Source: Gigantopelta aegis (Eukaryota > Mollusca > Gastropoda > Neomphalida > Peltospiridae). Taken from it: a stretch of 64,000 nt of DNA. Positions 45,782 through 58,474 of this stretch are shown here, in pieces; position 1 is the stretch's first letter; each line of letters opens with the position of its first letter. Made by a program: the position numbers and the translations under genes. The stretch lies in the NCBI RefSeq assembly GCF_016097555.1, contig NC_054713.1, forward strand, positions 45,457,928-45,521,927, in the 5' to 3' direction. The notes beneath the pieces were generated by a model that saw only the letters and a program-made list of their open reading frames with translations, ran no database searches and was not told the DNA's origin.

Positions 45782-47815
45782 AACCTGTGATGTCACATCT
45801 TTAGTGTGTGGATATTCTTAATGTTTACACTTGTGATGTTACATCTTTAGTTTACACTTGTGATGTCACATCTTTAGTGTGTGGATATTCTTAATGTTTA
45901 CACCTGTGATGTCACATCTTTAGTGTGTGGATATTCTTAATGTTTACACTTGTGATGTTACATCTTTAGTGTGTGGATATTCTTTAACGTTTCCACCTGT
46001 GATGTCACATCTTTAGTGTGTGGATATTCTTTAACGATTCCACAGTGATGTTCTTTAGTGTGTGGATATTCACCACCTGTGATGTCACATCTTTAGTGTG
46101 TGGATATTCTTTAACGTTTCCACCTGTGATGTCACATCTTTAGTGTGTGGATATTCTTTAACGTTTCCACCTGTGATGTCACATCTTTAGTGTGTGGATA
46201 TTCTTTAACGATTCCACCAGTGATGTCACATCTTTAGTGTGTGGATATTCTTTAACGATTCCACCAGTGATGTCACATCTTTAGTGTGTGGATATTCTTT
46301 AACGTTTCCACCAGTGATGTCACATCTTTAGTGTGTGGATATTCTTTAACGTTTCCACCAGTTATGTCACATCTTTAGTGTGTGGATATTCTTTAACGTT
46401 TCCACCTGTGATGTCACATCTTTAGTGTGTGGATATTCTTTAACGATTCCACCAGTGATGTCACATCTTTAGTGTGTGGATATTCTTTAACGATTCCACC
46501 AGTGATGTCACATCTTTAGTGTGTGGATATTTTTTAACGTTTCCACCAGTGATGTCTCATCTTTAGTGTGTGGATATTCTTTAACGTTTCCACCAGTGAT
46601 GTCGCATCTTTAGTGTGTGGATATTCTTAATGTTTACACTTGTGATGTCGCATCTGTAGTATGTCGATATTCTTTGTTTTAATGTTTACACCTGTGATGT
46701 CGCATCTGTAGTATGTTGATATTCTTTGTTTTAATGTTTACACCTGTGATGTCGCATCTGTAGTATGTTGATATTCTTTGTTTTAACGTTTACACCTGTG
46801 ATGTCACATCTTTAGTATGTCGATATTCTTTGTTTTAATGTTTACACCTGTGATGTCACATCTTTAGTATGTTGATATTCTTTGTTTTAACGTTTACACT
46901 GTGATGTTACATCTTTGTTTTAACGTTTACACCTGTGATGTCACATCTTTAGTATGTTCATATTCTTTGTTTTAACGTTTACACCTGTGATATCACATCT
47001 TTAGTATGTTGATATTCTTTGTTTTAATGTTTACACCTGTGATGTCACATCTTTAGTATGTTGATATTCTTTGTTTTAACGTTTACACCTGTGATGTCAC
47101 ATCTTTAGTATGTTGATATTCGTTTTAACGTTTACACCTGTGATGTCACATCTTTAGTATGTTGATATTCTTTGTTTTAATGTTTACACCTGTGATGTCA
47201 CATCTTTAGTATGTCGATATTCTTTGTTTTAACATTTACACCTGTGATGTCACATCTTTAGTATGTTGATATTCTTTGTTTTAACGTTTACACTGTGATG
47301 TTACATCTTTGTTTTAACGTTTACACTGTGATGTTACATCTTTATTTCAATGTTTACACCTGTGATGTCACATCTTTAGTATGTCGATATTCTTTGTTTT
47401 AACGTTTACACCTGTGATGTCACATCTTTAGTATGTCGATATTCTTTATTTCAACGTTTACACCTGTGATGTCACATCTTTAGTATGTCGATATTCTTTG
47501 TTTTAACGTTTACACCTGTGATGTCACATCTTTAGTATGTCGATATTCTTTGTTTTAATGTTTACACCTGTGATGTCACATCTTTAGTATGTTGATATTC
47601 TTTGTTTTAACGTTTACACCTGTGATGTTACATCTTTGTTTTAACGTTTACACCTGTGATGTCACATCTTTAGTATGTTCATATTCTTTGTTTTAACGTT
47701 TACACCTGTGATGTCACATCTTTAGTATGTTCATATTCTTTGTTTTAACGTTTACACCTGTGATATCACATCTTTAGTATGTCGATGTATATATTTTTTT
47801 TAACGTTTACAACTC
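45782..47815. repeat. 47-52-bp minisatellite in two subfamilies, about 40 copies
   Basis: The left part has GTGATGTCACATCTTTAGTG, TGTGGATATTCTTTAACG. From about 46670 the units carry TAGTATGTTGATATTCTTTG, TTTTAACGTTTACACC. Each unit has a TGATGTCA half-CRE-like motif. Confidence 0.95.
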
Positions 47816-47929
47816 TGCAATCCTGGAATATTTATGCCTAAGAAAGTATAATTTACCAACTACTTTTAATGGCCTACCATAATTATAGATTTTTTATTTA
47901 GGGAGTCTTTGTGATCTGGACATACACAG

Positions 47930-50900
47930 CCGTTATAATACTGACTGTCTGGACACCGTAGGTTATTCCCGTGGACTCTTATAATACTGACTGTCTGTTT
48001 GGACGCCATAGATTATTCCCGTGGACTCTTCTAATACTGACTTTCTGTTTGGACGCCATAGATTATTCCCGTGGACTCTTCTAATACTGACTGTCTGTTT
48101 GGACACCATAGGTTATTCCCGTGGACTCTTCTAATACTGACCGTCTGTTTGGACACCATAGGTTATTCCCGTGGACTCTTCTAATACTGACCGTCTGTTT
48201 GGACACCATAGGTTATTCCCGTGGACTCTTCTAATACTGACCGTCTGTTTGGACATCATAGGTTATTCCCGTGGACTCTTCTAATACTGACCGTCTGTTT
48301 GGACATCATAGGTTATTCCCGTGGACTCTTCTAATATTGACTGTCTGTTTGGACATCATAGGTTATTCCCATGAACTCTTATAATACTGACTGTCTGTTT
48401 GGACGCTATAGATTATTCCCGTGGACTCTTCTAATACTGACTGTCTGTTTGGACACCATAGGTTATTCTTGTGGACTCTTCTAATACGGACTGTCTGTTT
48501 GGATACCATAGGTTATTCTTGTGGACTCTTCTAATACTGGCTGTTTGGACGCCATAGGTTATTCCCGTGGACTCTTCTAATACTGACTGTCTGTTTGGAT
48601 ACCATAGGTTATTCCCATGGACTCTTCCAATACTATCTGTTTGGATACCATAGTATTAGAAGAGTCCATGGGAATAACCTATGGTGTCCAAACAGACAGT
48701 ATTAGAAGAGTCCATGGGAATAACCTGTCTGTTTGGACACCATAGGTTATTCCCATGGACTCTTCTAATACTGACTGTCTGTTTGGACATCAAAGGTTAT
48801 CCTGTAGACTTCTAATACTGTCTGTCTGTTTGGACACTGTAGGTTATTCCCGTGGACTCTTCTAATACTGTCTCTCTGTTTGGACACTGTAGGTTATTCC
48901 TATGGACTCTTCTAATATTGACTTTCTGTTTGGACATCATAGGTTATTCCTGTGGACTCTTCTAATACTGATTGTCTGTTTGGACATCATAGGTTATTCC
49001 CGTGGACTCTTCTAATACTGTCTGTCTGTTTGGACACTGTAGGTTATTCCTGTGGACTCTTCTAATACTGACGGTCTGTTTGGACACCATAGGTTATTCC
49101 CGTGGACCTTTCTAATTCTGATCGTCTGTTTGGACATCATAGGTTATTCCCGTGGACTATTCTAATACTGACTGTCTGTTTGGATACCATAGGTTATTCT
49201 TGTGGACTCTTCTAATACTGTCTGTTTGGACGCCATAGGTTATTCCCGTGGAATCTTCTAATACTGACTGTCTGTTTGGACATCATAGGTTATTCTTGTG
49301 GACTCTTGGACATCATAGGTTATTCCTGTGAACTCTTCTAATACTGACTGTCTAGGTTATTCCCGTGGATTCTTCTAATACTGTCTGTTTGGACACCACA
49401 GGTTATTCCCATGGACTCTTCTAATACTGACTGTCTGTTTGGACATCAAAGGTTATCCTGTAGACTTCTAATACTGTCTGTCTGTTTGAACACTGTAGGT
49501 TATTCCTGTGGACTCTTCTAATACTGTCTCTCTGTTTGGACACTGTAGGTTATTCCTGTGGACTCTTCTAATATTGACTTTCTGTTTGGACATCATAGGT
49601 TATTCCTGTGGACTCTTCTAATACTGACTGTCTGTTTGGACATTATAGGTTATTCCTGTGGACTCTTCTAATACCGTCTGTTTGGACACCATAGGTTATT
49701 CCCATGGACTCTTCTAATACTGACTGTCTGTTTGGACATCATAGGTTATCCTGTAGACTCTTCTAATACTGTCTGTCTGTTTGGACACTGTAGGTTATTC
49801 CCGTGGATTCTTCTAATACTGACTGTCTGTTTGGACATCATAGGTTATTCCCGTGGACTATTCTAATACTGACTGTCTGTTTGGATACCATAGGTTATTC
49901 TTGTGGACTCTTCTAATACTGTCTGTTTGGACGCCATAGGTTATTCCCGTGGAATCTTCTAATACTGACTGTCTGTTTGGACATCATAGGTTATTCTTGT
50001 GGACTCTTGGACATCATAGGTTATTCCTGTGAACTCTTCTAATACTGACTGTCTAGGTTATTCCCGTGGATTCTTCTAATACTGTCTGTTTGGATGCCAT
50101 AGGTTATTCCCATGGACTCTTCTAATACTGACTGTCTGTTTGGACATCATAGGTTATTCCCATGGACTCTTCTAATACTGACTGTCTGTTTGGACATCAT
50201 AGGTTATTCCCATGGATTCTTCTAATACTGTCTGTTTGGACGCCATAGGTTATTCCCGTGGACTCTTCTAATACTGACTGTCTGTTTGGATACCATAGGT
50301 TATTCCCATGGACTCTTCCAATACTATCTGTTTGGATACCATAGTATTAGAAGAGTCCATGGGAATAACCTATGGTGTCCAAACAGACAGTATTAGAAGA
50401 GTCCATGGGAATAACCTGTCTGTTTGGACACCATAGGTTATTCCCATGGACTCTTCTAATACTGACTGTCTGTTTGGACATCAAAGGTTATCCTGTAGAC
50501 TTCTAATACTGTCTGTCTGTTTGGACACTGTAGGTTATTCCCGTGGACTCTTCTAATACTGTCTCTCTGTTTGGACACTGTAGGTTATTCCTATGGACTC
50601 TTCTAATATTGACTTTCTGTTTGGACATCATAGGTTATTCCCATGGACTCTTCTAATACTGACTGTCTGTTTGGACATCATAGGTTATTCCCATGGACTC
50701 TTCTAATACTGACTGTCTGTTTGGACATCATAGGTTATTCCCGTGGACTCTTCTAATACTGACTGTCTGTTTGGACATTATAGGTTATTCCTGTGGACTC
50801 TTCTAATACCGTCTGTTTGGACACCATAGGTTATTCCCATTGACTCTTCTAATACTGACTGTCTGTTTGGACATCATAGGTTATCCTGTAGACTCTTCTA

Positions 50901-51826
50901 ATACTGTCTGTCTGTTTGGACACTGTAGGTTATTCCCGTGGACTCTTCTAATACTGACTGTCTGTCTGGACATCATAGGTTATTCCCGTGGACTGTTGTA
51001 ATACTGACTATCTGTTTGGACACCATAGGTTATTCCCGTGGACTCTTCTAATACTGACTATCTGTTTGGACATCATAGGTTATTTCTGTGGACTCTTCTA
51101 ATACTGACCGTCTGTTTGGACATCATAGGTTATTCCCATGGACTCTTCTAATACTGACAGTCTGTTTGGATAACATAGGTTATTCCCGTGGACTCTTCTA
51201 ATACTGTCTGTTTGGACACCATAGGTTACTCCCGTGGACTCTTCTAATACTGACTGTCTGTTTGGACATCATAGGTTATTCCCGTGGACTCTTCTAATAC
51301 TGACCGTCTGTTTGGATAAGATAGGTTATTCCCGTGGACTCTTCTAATACTGACAGTCTGTTTGGATAACATAGGTTATTCCCGTGGACTCTTCTAATAC
51401 TGACAGTCTGTTTGGATAACATAGGTTATTTCTGTGGACTCTTATAATACTGACTATCTGTTTGGACATCATAGGTTATTCCCGTGGACTCTTCTAATAC
51501 TGACTATCTGTTTGGACATCATAGGTTATTCCCGTGGACTCTTCTAATACTGACTATCTGTTTGGACACCATATGTTATTCCCGTGGACTCTTCTAATAC
51601 TGACTATCTGTTTGGACATCATAGGTTATTTCTGTGGACTCTTATAATACTGACTTTCTGTTTGGACATCATAGGTTATTCCCGTGGACTCTTTTAATAC
51701 TGACTATCTGTTTGGACACCATAGGTTATTCTTGTGGACCTTTCTAATACTGACCGTCTGTTTGGACATCATAGGTTATTCCCGTGGACTCTTTTAATAC
51801 TGACTGTCTGTTTGGACACCATAGGC
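47930..51826. repeat. 50-bp minisatellite, about 78 copies, with inverted units
   Basis: The unit is GGTTATTCCCGTGGACTCTT, CTAATACTGACTGTCTGTTT, GGACACCATA. Reverse-oriented units lie at 48651-48726 and 50342-50417, carried on a block repeated with a period of about 1691 bp. Confidence 0.96.
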
Positions 51827-51829
51827 AGT

Positions 51830-52060
51830 CTGATAATAATGTTCAAGCAATACATATCTGCTTTCGGGCTCAACAAATTTTCATATCTCCTAAGTTCAAG
51901 GGCCAAATCTGAGTCAGTTAACTGCCATGAAAGGCTATACATAAAATTTCAGCTCTTGAGACATTGCGAAGAAAAGTCTGAAAAACTCTATGTGGGACAG
52001 ACGGATGGACAGAAGGACAGAGATGAAACCTATAGTCCCCTCTGGTTGGATCAGTAGGGG
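51830..52060. mobile_element. Dispersed mollusc-type repeat, unclassified
   Basis: TGTGGGACAGACGGATGGAC, GAAACCTATAGTCCCCTCTG and TAGGGGAACTGAAAAC resemble a repeat I recall as widespread in mollusc genomes. From memory; class unknown. Confidence 0.4.
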
Positions 52061-52479
52061 AACTGAAAACAAACACAAAAATATAAATAAAGTCTCAAAA
52101 TTGTAGAATGATGTGCCAAATTATGACAGCAAGACTTTGGTCTGCTACTATGGACACAATGTATATTCTAGCGCAATCAACCAGTAGAAAGGTGCCAGAA
52201 AGCCCGTCTAGCACACGTCCCCTAGACGGTAATGTGCCCTTTTCATTGGTTAAATGGTCTCGTTGTTTAGGAGGCCAGTGACCATTGCTACCTGTTCATT
52301 ATGTCATTCTCCAAGGAAAGGTAGTAGCTGGTGTAATATGTAATGCTGCATTCATTCCTTCTTGTGATGTAAAATATATTGGCCAAGAGAAGGGCTGTGA
52401 CATCACGGTACAAAAATAAAATGCAGTTAATTTTATAAACATTATACTATAATTATAAGACTGTTTGAACTAGAAAATA
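52061..52479. other. Intergenic, nothing clear
   Basis: One imperfect palindrome GTCTAGCACACGTCCCCTAG near 52207. No gene seen. Confidence 0.4.
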
Positions 52480-52606
52480 TTTCTGGCACTCGTCCTTTTG
52501 TAGATGTTTTTTCTGACACTCGTCTCAAGAAAAGCTCGCTCCAAGGATTGATTTTCTTGAGACTCATGTCAGAAAAAGCATCTACAAATGGACTCCTGCC
52601 AGAAAC
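52480..52606. mobile_element. Palindromic hairpin repeat
   Basis: TTTCTGGCACTCGTCC with TGTAGATGTTTTTTCTGACA on the left pairs with TGTCAGAAAAAGCATCTACA and CTCCTGCCAGAAAC on the right. Arms of about 54 bp, loop about 18 bp. Related to 24650-24730. Confidence 0.7.
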
Positions 52607-52814
52607 TATTAATCTAGCAAAAAAGACCATTACAGCTGGACGTACAGGACTCTGTATTAATGGGAGCTCGGAACCGTACAGTGAAACAGACCGAGTGAAA
52701 TGTCAGACACTAAATTGTGTGGATCCACCAGAATCCTAAAATGATGTAATACAGATATTTAGGAATTACACTCATCCAGCCATCCATCGAAATATAATGA
52801 AAAAAGAGAGAGAG

Positions 52815-52955
52815 AGAATGCTTAACAATACCCAAGTATGAAAAATATATTGGTTATTAAATGTCAAACAAATAAAAATGTAATGAAAGAATGAATGAAT
52901 GTTTAATGAAAGCCCAGCATGAAAAATACATCGGCTATTAGGTAAATGTCAAATA
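52815..52955 (-). mobile_element. Two SINE tail fragments
   Basis: GAATGCTTAACAATACCCAA with GTATGAAAAATATATTGGTT, and GAATGTTTAATGAAAGCCCA with GCATGAAAAATACATCGGCT. Both look like reversed SINE tails ending in TAAATGTCAAA. Confidence 0.5.
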
Positions 52956-53365
52956 ACGTAATGAATGAAGACTTAACTACATGGTGAATCCTGAATGAAT
53001 ATTGCAAACAATGGTCCATATGGCATATGTAAAATACAATCAAGAATATCGCAAGAAAATATCTCTTCTCTTATATCACATTCAACATTTTAATGGTGTC
53101 GCCCTGTGAAGTATAGAGTTTAGTTTGATGAAACTGTGAGTCTGAGTCAAATTAACAAAACATCATATTAACTTTGCATATATGATTAAGTAGGGTTTTG
53201 TGTTTAAAAGTACAATGTACAATCATGTATTTGATATTTATTTCACAAAGAAAAATTGTCAGTATCGAAGAGGGGTCAATGGTAAGGATAAATGGAATTT
53301 ATATACATTTTAAAGTGTTGTTTGTACTCTTTGCAATTATAACTATTACAATAGTTTAAAAAAAC

Positions 53366-53507
53366 AAGCTTGTTTTGTTTAACAACACCACTAAAGCACA
53401 TTGAGTTATTAATCACTGGCTATTGGATGTCAAGCATATGGTATTTTTGATAGTCATAGAGAGGAAACCCGCTATATTTTTCCATTAGTAGCAAGGGATC
53501 TTTTATA
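53366..53507 (-). mobile_element. SINE, minus strand, head missing
   Basis: TTGTTTTGTTTAACAACACC, TGGATGTCAAGCATATGGTA, TAGCAAGGGATCTTTTATAT, then stops. Confidence 0.8.
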
Positions 53508-53739
53508 TTATAATAATAGTTTTACAGTCATATATTTACAATTGTATTTCAAAACTAGGATACAAATTCCTCAATTAAAAACCAATCCTTACGTTTACTG
53601 CGAATTCGAGACACGCGTATTAAATTATTTTCTTTCATCTCTACCATGATCCATATTCTTCAGTTACCTGATTTTTCTGCATGAAACAGATACCAAACAC
53701 GTGTAAACCTTAATTTACAATGTTTTGTCAATTTGGCTC

Positions 53740-54350
53740 CAGAGCCCACATTTTCAAAGTTATCCTAGCACTATGATATTGTAAAAGCATCATGAGCTAT
53801 GATGTCACTGTGGACTGTGCTGTAGTTAAGTCATGGCTTATGGTGCTTTCATGATATTGTAAAAGCATCCTGAGCTATGATGTCACTGTGGACTGTGATG
53901 TAGTTAAGTCATAGCTATGATGTCACTGTGGACTGTGATGTAGTTAAGTCATAGCTATGATGTCACTGTGGACTGTGCTGTAGTTAAGTCATAGCTATGA
54001 TGTCACTGTGGACTGTGATGTAGTTAAGTCATAGCTATGATGTCACTGTGGACTGTGCTGTAGTTAAGTCATAGCTATGATGTCACTGTGGACTGTGATG
54101 TAGTTAAGTCATAGCTATGATGTCACTGTGGACTGTGATGTAGTTAAGTCATAGCTATGATGTCACTGTGGACTGTGCTGTAGTTAAGTCATAGCTATGA
54201 TGTCACTGTGGACTGTGATGTAGTTAAGTCATAGCTATGATGTCACTGTGGACTGTGCTGTAGTTAAGTCACAGCTATGATGTCACTGTGGACTGTGCTG
54301 TAGTTAAGTCATGGCTTATGGTGCTTTCATGATATTGTAGTGATAAAATG
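53740..54350. mobile_element. Palindromic MITE expanded internally by a 40-bp repeat
   Basis: CACATTTTCAAAGTTATCCT, AGCACTATGATATTGTAAAA on the left and ATGATATTGTAGTGATAAAA on the right are the MITE arms. In between are about 13 copies of AGCTATGATGTCACTGTGGA plus CTGTGCTGTAGTTAAGTCAT. Confidence 0.8.
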
Positions 54351-54372
54351 GCTTGGAAAATTTCTAGCCAGG

Positions 54373-54530
54373 GCCCATATTTATTAAGCTATCTTAGCCT
54401 ATAAAATCGTAAAACCATCGTAAGCTATGTTGTCACTATGGTGTGTGCTGTAGCCATGTCATAGTCTACGATGGTTTTACGATTTAGTTGTGCTAAGATA
54501 GCTTTGAAAATATAGGACCTGGATATTACA
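54373..54530. mobile_element. Palindromic MITE (TTACGAT family), intact-looking
   Basis: CCCATATTTATTAAGCTATC, AAAATCGTAAAACCATCGTA on the left pairs with TACGATGGTTTTACGATTTA, GATAGCTTTGAAAATATAGG on the right. Confidence 0.75.
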
Positions 54531-56115
54531 ATCACTGATCTGTGTTTGTGAAGTACAAACTTGACTGTTTCACATAAAATTTACAGTACCATACTACAAA
54601 CAGCAGAACAAACAGAAACACAATTGATTTGATTGTGCAAGTACAAAATGTAAAAAAACCTATAATACCTAAAAATATTTTACATTCCCTGAAAGCTAAG
54701 TTAGTTAAATGCCTTTAAAACGTTTATAAGCACAGGCCCTGCAACACCACTTATTGTTAAATGAAAAACACAATGAGATCGTCCAACTATCATGCAGACA
54801 CACACACACACATAGACATGCATGCAATGAGCTACATATGATCAATCAATCAATAAATGAAAACAACCAAATTTAATATAAAAATATCCCTCTCTAGACT
54901 ATGCATATAATGAAATCACCATGGATGGCGAAGACAGAGAAATCGAACCTGAGACTAATGAAATAATCATCACCAATAGTCTCAACTACTGAAACCCAGA
55001 CGAGTAATAATAAATATCACCCACGGTGGAAATATTACCCAAGAAAACGTAGACTAATGAAATAATCACTAACAGTGGAGATGTATACAAGTCTTAACCA
55101 ATGGAACCTAGATGTCTAATATGAAAAATATCACCACAGTGGAAATACAGGAATATTGCCGCTCGAAACCCACACTAATATATACACTACACAAAAATCC
55201 AAGAATGGGAAATGTTAAATACTGGATCTCTTTCATCACAATTTATGCCCTTTACATGTATACATGTACATAAAATGTTAGACGAATACAGTAACTGTTA
55301 TAAATTTAAAAACTGACAGTTGACATGTATCCATGTCTTAACCAATCAAACTGAGACAGAATATGAAAACTATCACCCACAGTGGAAATGAAATCCCTCA
55401 AACCCAAGACTGAAATAGTTATACATTAAACACTGGCAGTTCCGCAATCAAACTGAAACTCATCATACTTTTAAAATATCACTTATAATGCGAGTATTTA
55501 AATTTTAAAACCCCACCTACTACACTAATAAAGTAATCTCTGAAAGTGAAAATATAAGCAATTATAAGCAATTAAACCTAAGACTAGTAATACTTAAAAA
55601 CATTTTTAAAATCATTCAAAGAAAAAAACAATACTAGCCGAGGAAACTACACTTATAGTTTAGTAATGAACTAAAACACCAACAGGAGAGATGTCAACAG
55701 GTGTTATCCAGTGAAATCGAGATCAATATTATTATATAATTATTTTATAAACAAATCATCGCCACCCATCAGATTCATCATGGAATAGATTTCTTTATCT
55801 TTGCCCATCAAAATCAATTGTTTTATCAAATATATACATCGTCAAATAACAGCGAAAATAAATACTAATAAGGCCACTTTAAAAATGTACACCATAATCT
55901 ATGACATCATTTGCTGCATACCCAGTACTCACGGAGGTTAAACAGCGTACAGTACAGTAACAACACTTAGTTCTAGAAGAAAACAGAGAAATGACTTCCA
56001 TGTTAATCAGGCATCTGCCTAGAAATGTAGGACTGGGAACACACATGTACCCCCCATGTACACCAGATGAACGAAGGCATAATTAGGCTGCCGAGATAAA
56101 CGAAGGCAAAGGTGA
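54531..56115. other. Intergenic with degenerate repeats
   Basis: 54900-55700 contains decayed, loosely tandem motifs (ATCACCCACAGTGGAAAT, CCAATGGAACCTAGA, ACTAATGAAATAATCA) spaced 80-120 bp apart, probably an old array. No gene recognised. Confidence 0.4.
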
Positions 56116-56128
56116 GTGAGAATTATAA

Positions 56129-56443
56129 AGTTAAAGTTTGTTTTGTTTAACAACACCACTAGAGCACATTGATTAATTAATCATTGGCTATTGGATGTCA
56201 AACATTTGGTAATTTGTTTACATATAGTCTTATAGAGGAAACCTGCTACATTTTTCCATTAGTAGCAAGGGGTCTTTTTTATGCACCATCCCAGACAGGA
56301 TAGCACATACCACAGCATTTGATATACCAATTGTGGTGCACTGACTAAAGCGAGAAATAGCCCAATGGGCCCACCGACGGGAATCAATTGTAAACTGACC
56401 GCACATCAGGTGAGCGCTTTACCACTGGGCTCTGTCCCACCCT
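56129..56443 (-). mobile_element. tRNA-derived SINE, minus strand, with target duplication
   Basis: TTTGTTTTGTTTAACAACAC to CGCTTTACCACTGGGCTCTG. Flanked by GTGAGAATTATAA (56116-56128) and GTGAGTATTATAA (56444-56456). Confidence 0.85.
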
Positions 56444-56456
56444 GTGAGTATTATAA

Positions 56457-57340
56457 GTGCTGTATCATGGTTGTACATTTCATATTTTTAACACTTTACA
56501 TTCATTTGTAATAAATAATACAAATTAACTGATCCCCACATAATCCATGCATAATTAACTCAAGGATATGAAAATAGTAATGAGCTGCAACGTGGCGTAA
56601 ACAGTGGCTGTAACCGTAACTATTTCTGCCTACAAACAGCAGGTACATACAAGTCTGTCCCATATATCTATCAGAACAGCAGGCTATGTTATGTCCGAGT
56701 TGAGACCAATTCAAACTCAAACTGTCACAAGTTAACGAGACTGTCCGGAGACTACTGCCATTGTAAGATGTCGACTAGTAAAATCTTTTATTGACTAAAA
56801 TTACATACTTATAATCCGTCCCACAGGGACCTCTTTTTTCATAATATGGAATTTACTACGTTATTTATTTCTGAGCCGATTGTTTTCTAAATTGCACACA
56901 AATATAGTAGTTTTGGGTCATTTCCAAAACACTTACTTTTCTTCCTGAATCAGACCAAACAGAAACTATTTACAAAAAACACCTTTGTAGCAGGATTTAA
57001 TAGTTTCTTGTTTCGAAATATCAGTGTCTGTACATTCAATGTGTTTGTGGTCATCCTAATATTGTACATAGCCCAAAATGGATTTGGTTTCACAATAAGT
57101 TTGTATATACGGAAAAACATTTATCCTACAAGCACCGTTTCTATGGACAGAATATGATGACGGATAAAGCAGTCATATCCTGCTACTAGTAGGATATGAT
57201 TTTTTATGTCACTCATGTGACATCACATGCATAGCTATATTACAAAATCGCTCATTTGACCTCCAGGTCATCATACAATGTGGCTGAAATAACAGAAATA
57301 ATTGCTTTTTCCCCTTAATTTTTATGGTCTGCAGGATAAA
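56457..57340. other. Intergenic, nothing recognised
   Basis: AT-rich. Contains a short palindrome CATATCCTGCTACTAGTAGG near 57175. No exon seen. Confidence 0.35.
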
Positions 57341-57344
57341 GCTA

Positions 57345-57456
57345 ATAGCTAGTTAATGACGTCAGATATCTGCTTTATCCTGTTCAGACTGAATGAGAAT
57401 TTCCAATTCTTACCTTCACAGGATAAAGCAGGTATCCAACATCATTAACTACCTAT
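57345..57456. mobile_element. Inverted-repeat (hairpin) element
   Basis: AATAGCTAGTTAATGACGTC, TGCTTTATCCTG on the left pairs with CAGGATAAAGCAGGTATCCA and CATTAACTACCTATTC on the right, about 38-bp arms. GGATAAAGCAG also occurs at 57163. Confidence 0.6.
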
Positions 57457-58267
57457 TCTATATATATTAGTAAATACAATGAAGTTTAATCTTGTACAAA
57501 CACAAGGACGATGAGAAACACACTTGATATACAGCCACTGATGTTTTATAAAACAAATGTATTTAGAGTAAAGTACTCAAACTGCAAGATACCAGACACA
57601 CTGGTTCGTTATAGCAGTAATTCGTTATATACATTGGCAGAAGTTAACTGTTTTTATTCAGGAAGTCGGCCAATTTGGATTTTTCAAATTTAAACACAAG
57701 AATTAGTAGGTTTTTTGTTTTAATATTTAATTTATTATCACCAATATCAGTGAAGTCATTTTGGATGCATTGCCGTTAATGCTTCTGACTGATAAGATAC
57801 AAATATGATTTCAAAAAATTATGATCGGTTCGCTGTATATACACTAATTTACACTGAAATTAAAAAAATTTGACTAACAAATTGGTTCGTTTTAACAGTT
57901 AATTCACTATACATAGTTCATTCTATACATTAAAATGTATTAATACTATATAGGGGGAAAAGAGACTTTACAATCAGTTCGTTCTAACTGACTGTTGTAA
58001 GCGTGTTCGTTAAAATGTCTCTGTTAGTCGGCAACATGTTACCATTGGCAACAAACTCACAACAGTGACTTTAACCTGTTGATCACCCTCTAACATTTAC
58101 AATTAAAAAATAATAATCTATGAATAAAACTTTACCGGTATATCTCAAAACCAAAACAAATTTTTATATGTCGTTTTGGTTATTATACAACTTGAGCCAG
58201 CCATTTTAAGCTGCTAGGATGAACAAAGGCAAAATATACAGTCATAATTAAACTGCCACAATGGCTG
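57457..58267 (-). other. Likely 3' UTR and downstream DNA of the P5B ATPase-like gene
   Basis: AT-rich. TTCGTTATA and GTTCGTTTTAACAG motifs recur between 57600 and 58020, hinting at an old repeat. Nothing else recognised. Confidence 0.35.
57731..57736 (-). promoter_or_regulatory. Possible poly(A) signal of the P5B ATPase-like gene
   Basis: TTTATT on the plus strand reads AATAAA on the minus strand, about 530 bases past the stop. The region is AT-rich, so chance matches are likely. Confidence 0.3.
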
Positions 58268-58474
58268 TCAATGCACTGCTCTCTCCGAGTCCATAACAAT
58301 GTGAATGTCATTAACATTTTCACAGCCATTGGTTGTTGGGAAAGTCACCTGACCCACTGGTGGCCAATCGGAAGTGTTCAACTGTTTTTGAATAGCTTTG
58401 TATGTGAGTGTTTTCTGCCTCCTCTTACAGGCTCTGTAGAGAGGTTTGAGTAGTGCACTCTCCACTATTATAAC
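58268..58474 (-). CDS. P5B ATPase-like last exon
   Basis: This exon has 68 codons and a TGA. The acceptor on the minus strand is GTTTGTTTCAG. It encodes the cytosolic tail with WPP at residues 37-39 of the exon. Beyond WPP the tail (GQVTFPTTNG to SERAVH) is polar and not recognised. Confidence 0.65.
   Translation of the reverse strand, partial: VIIVESALLKPLYRACKRRQKTLTYKAIQKQLNTSDWPPVGQVTFPTTNGCENVNDIHIVMDSERAVH

Noticed and set aside
52442-52739. Short frames on both strands
   Set aside because: They translate the two arms of the hairpin repeat.
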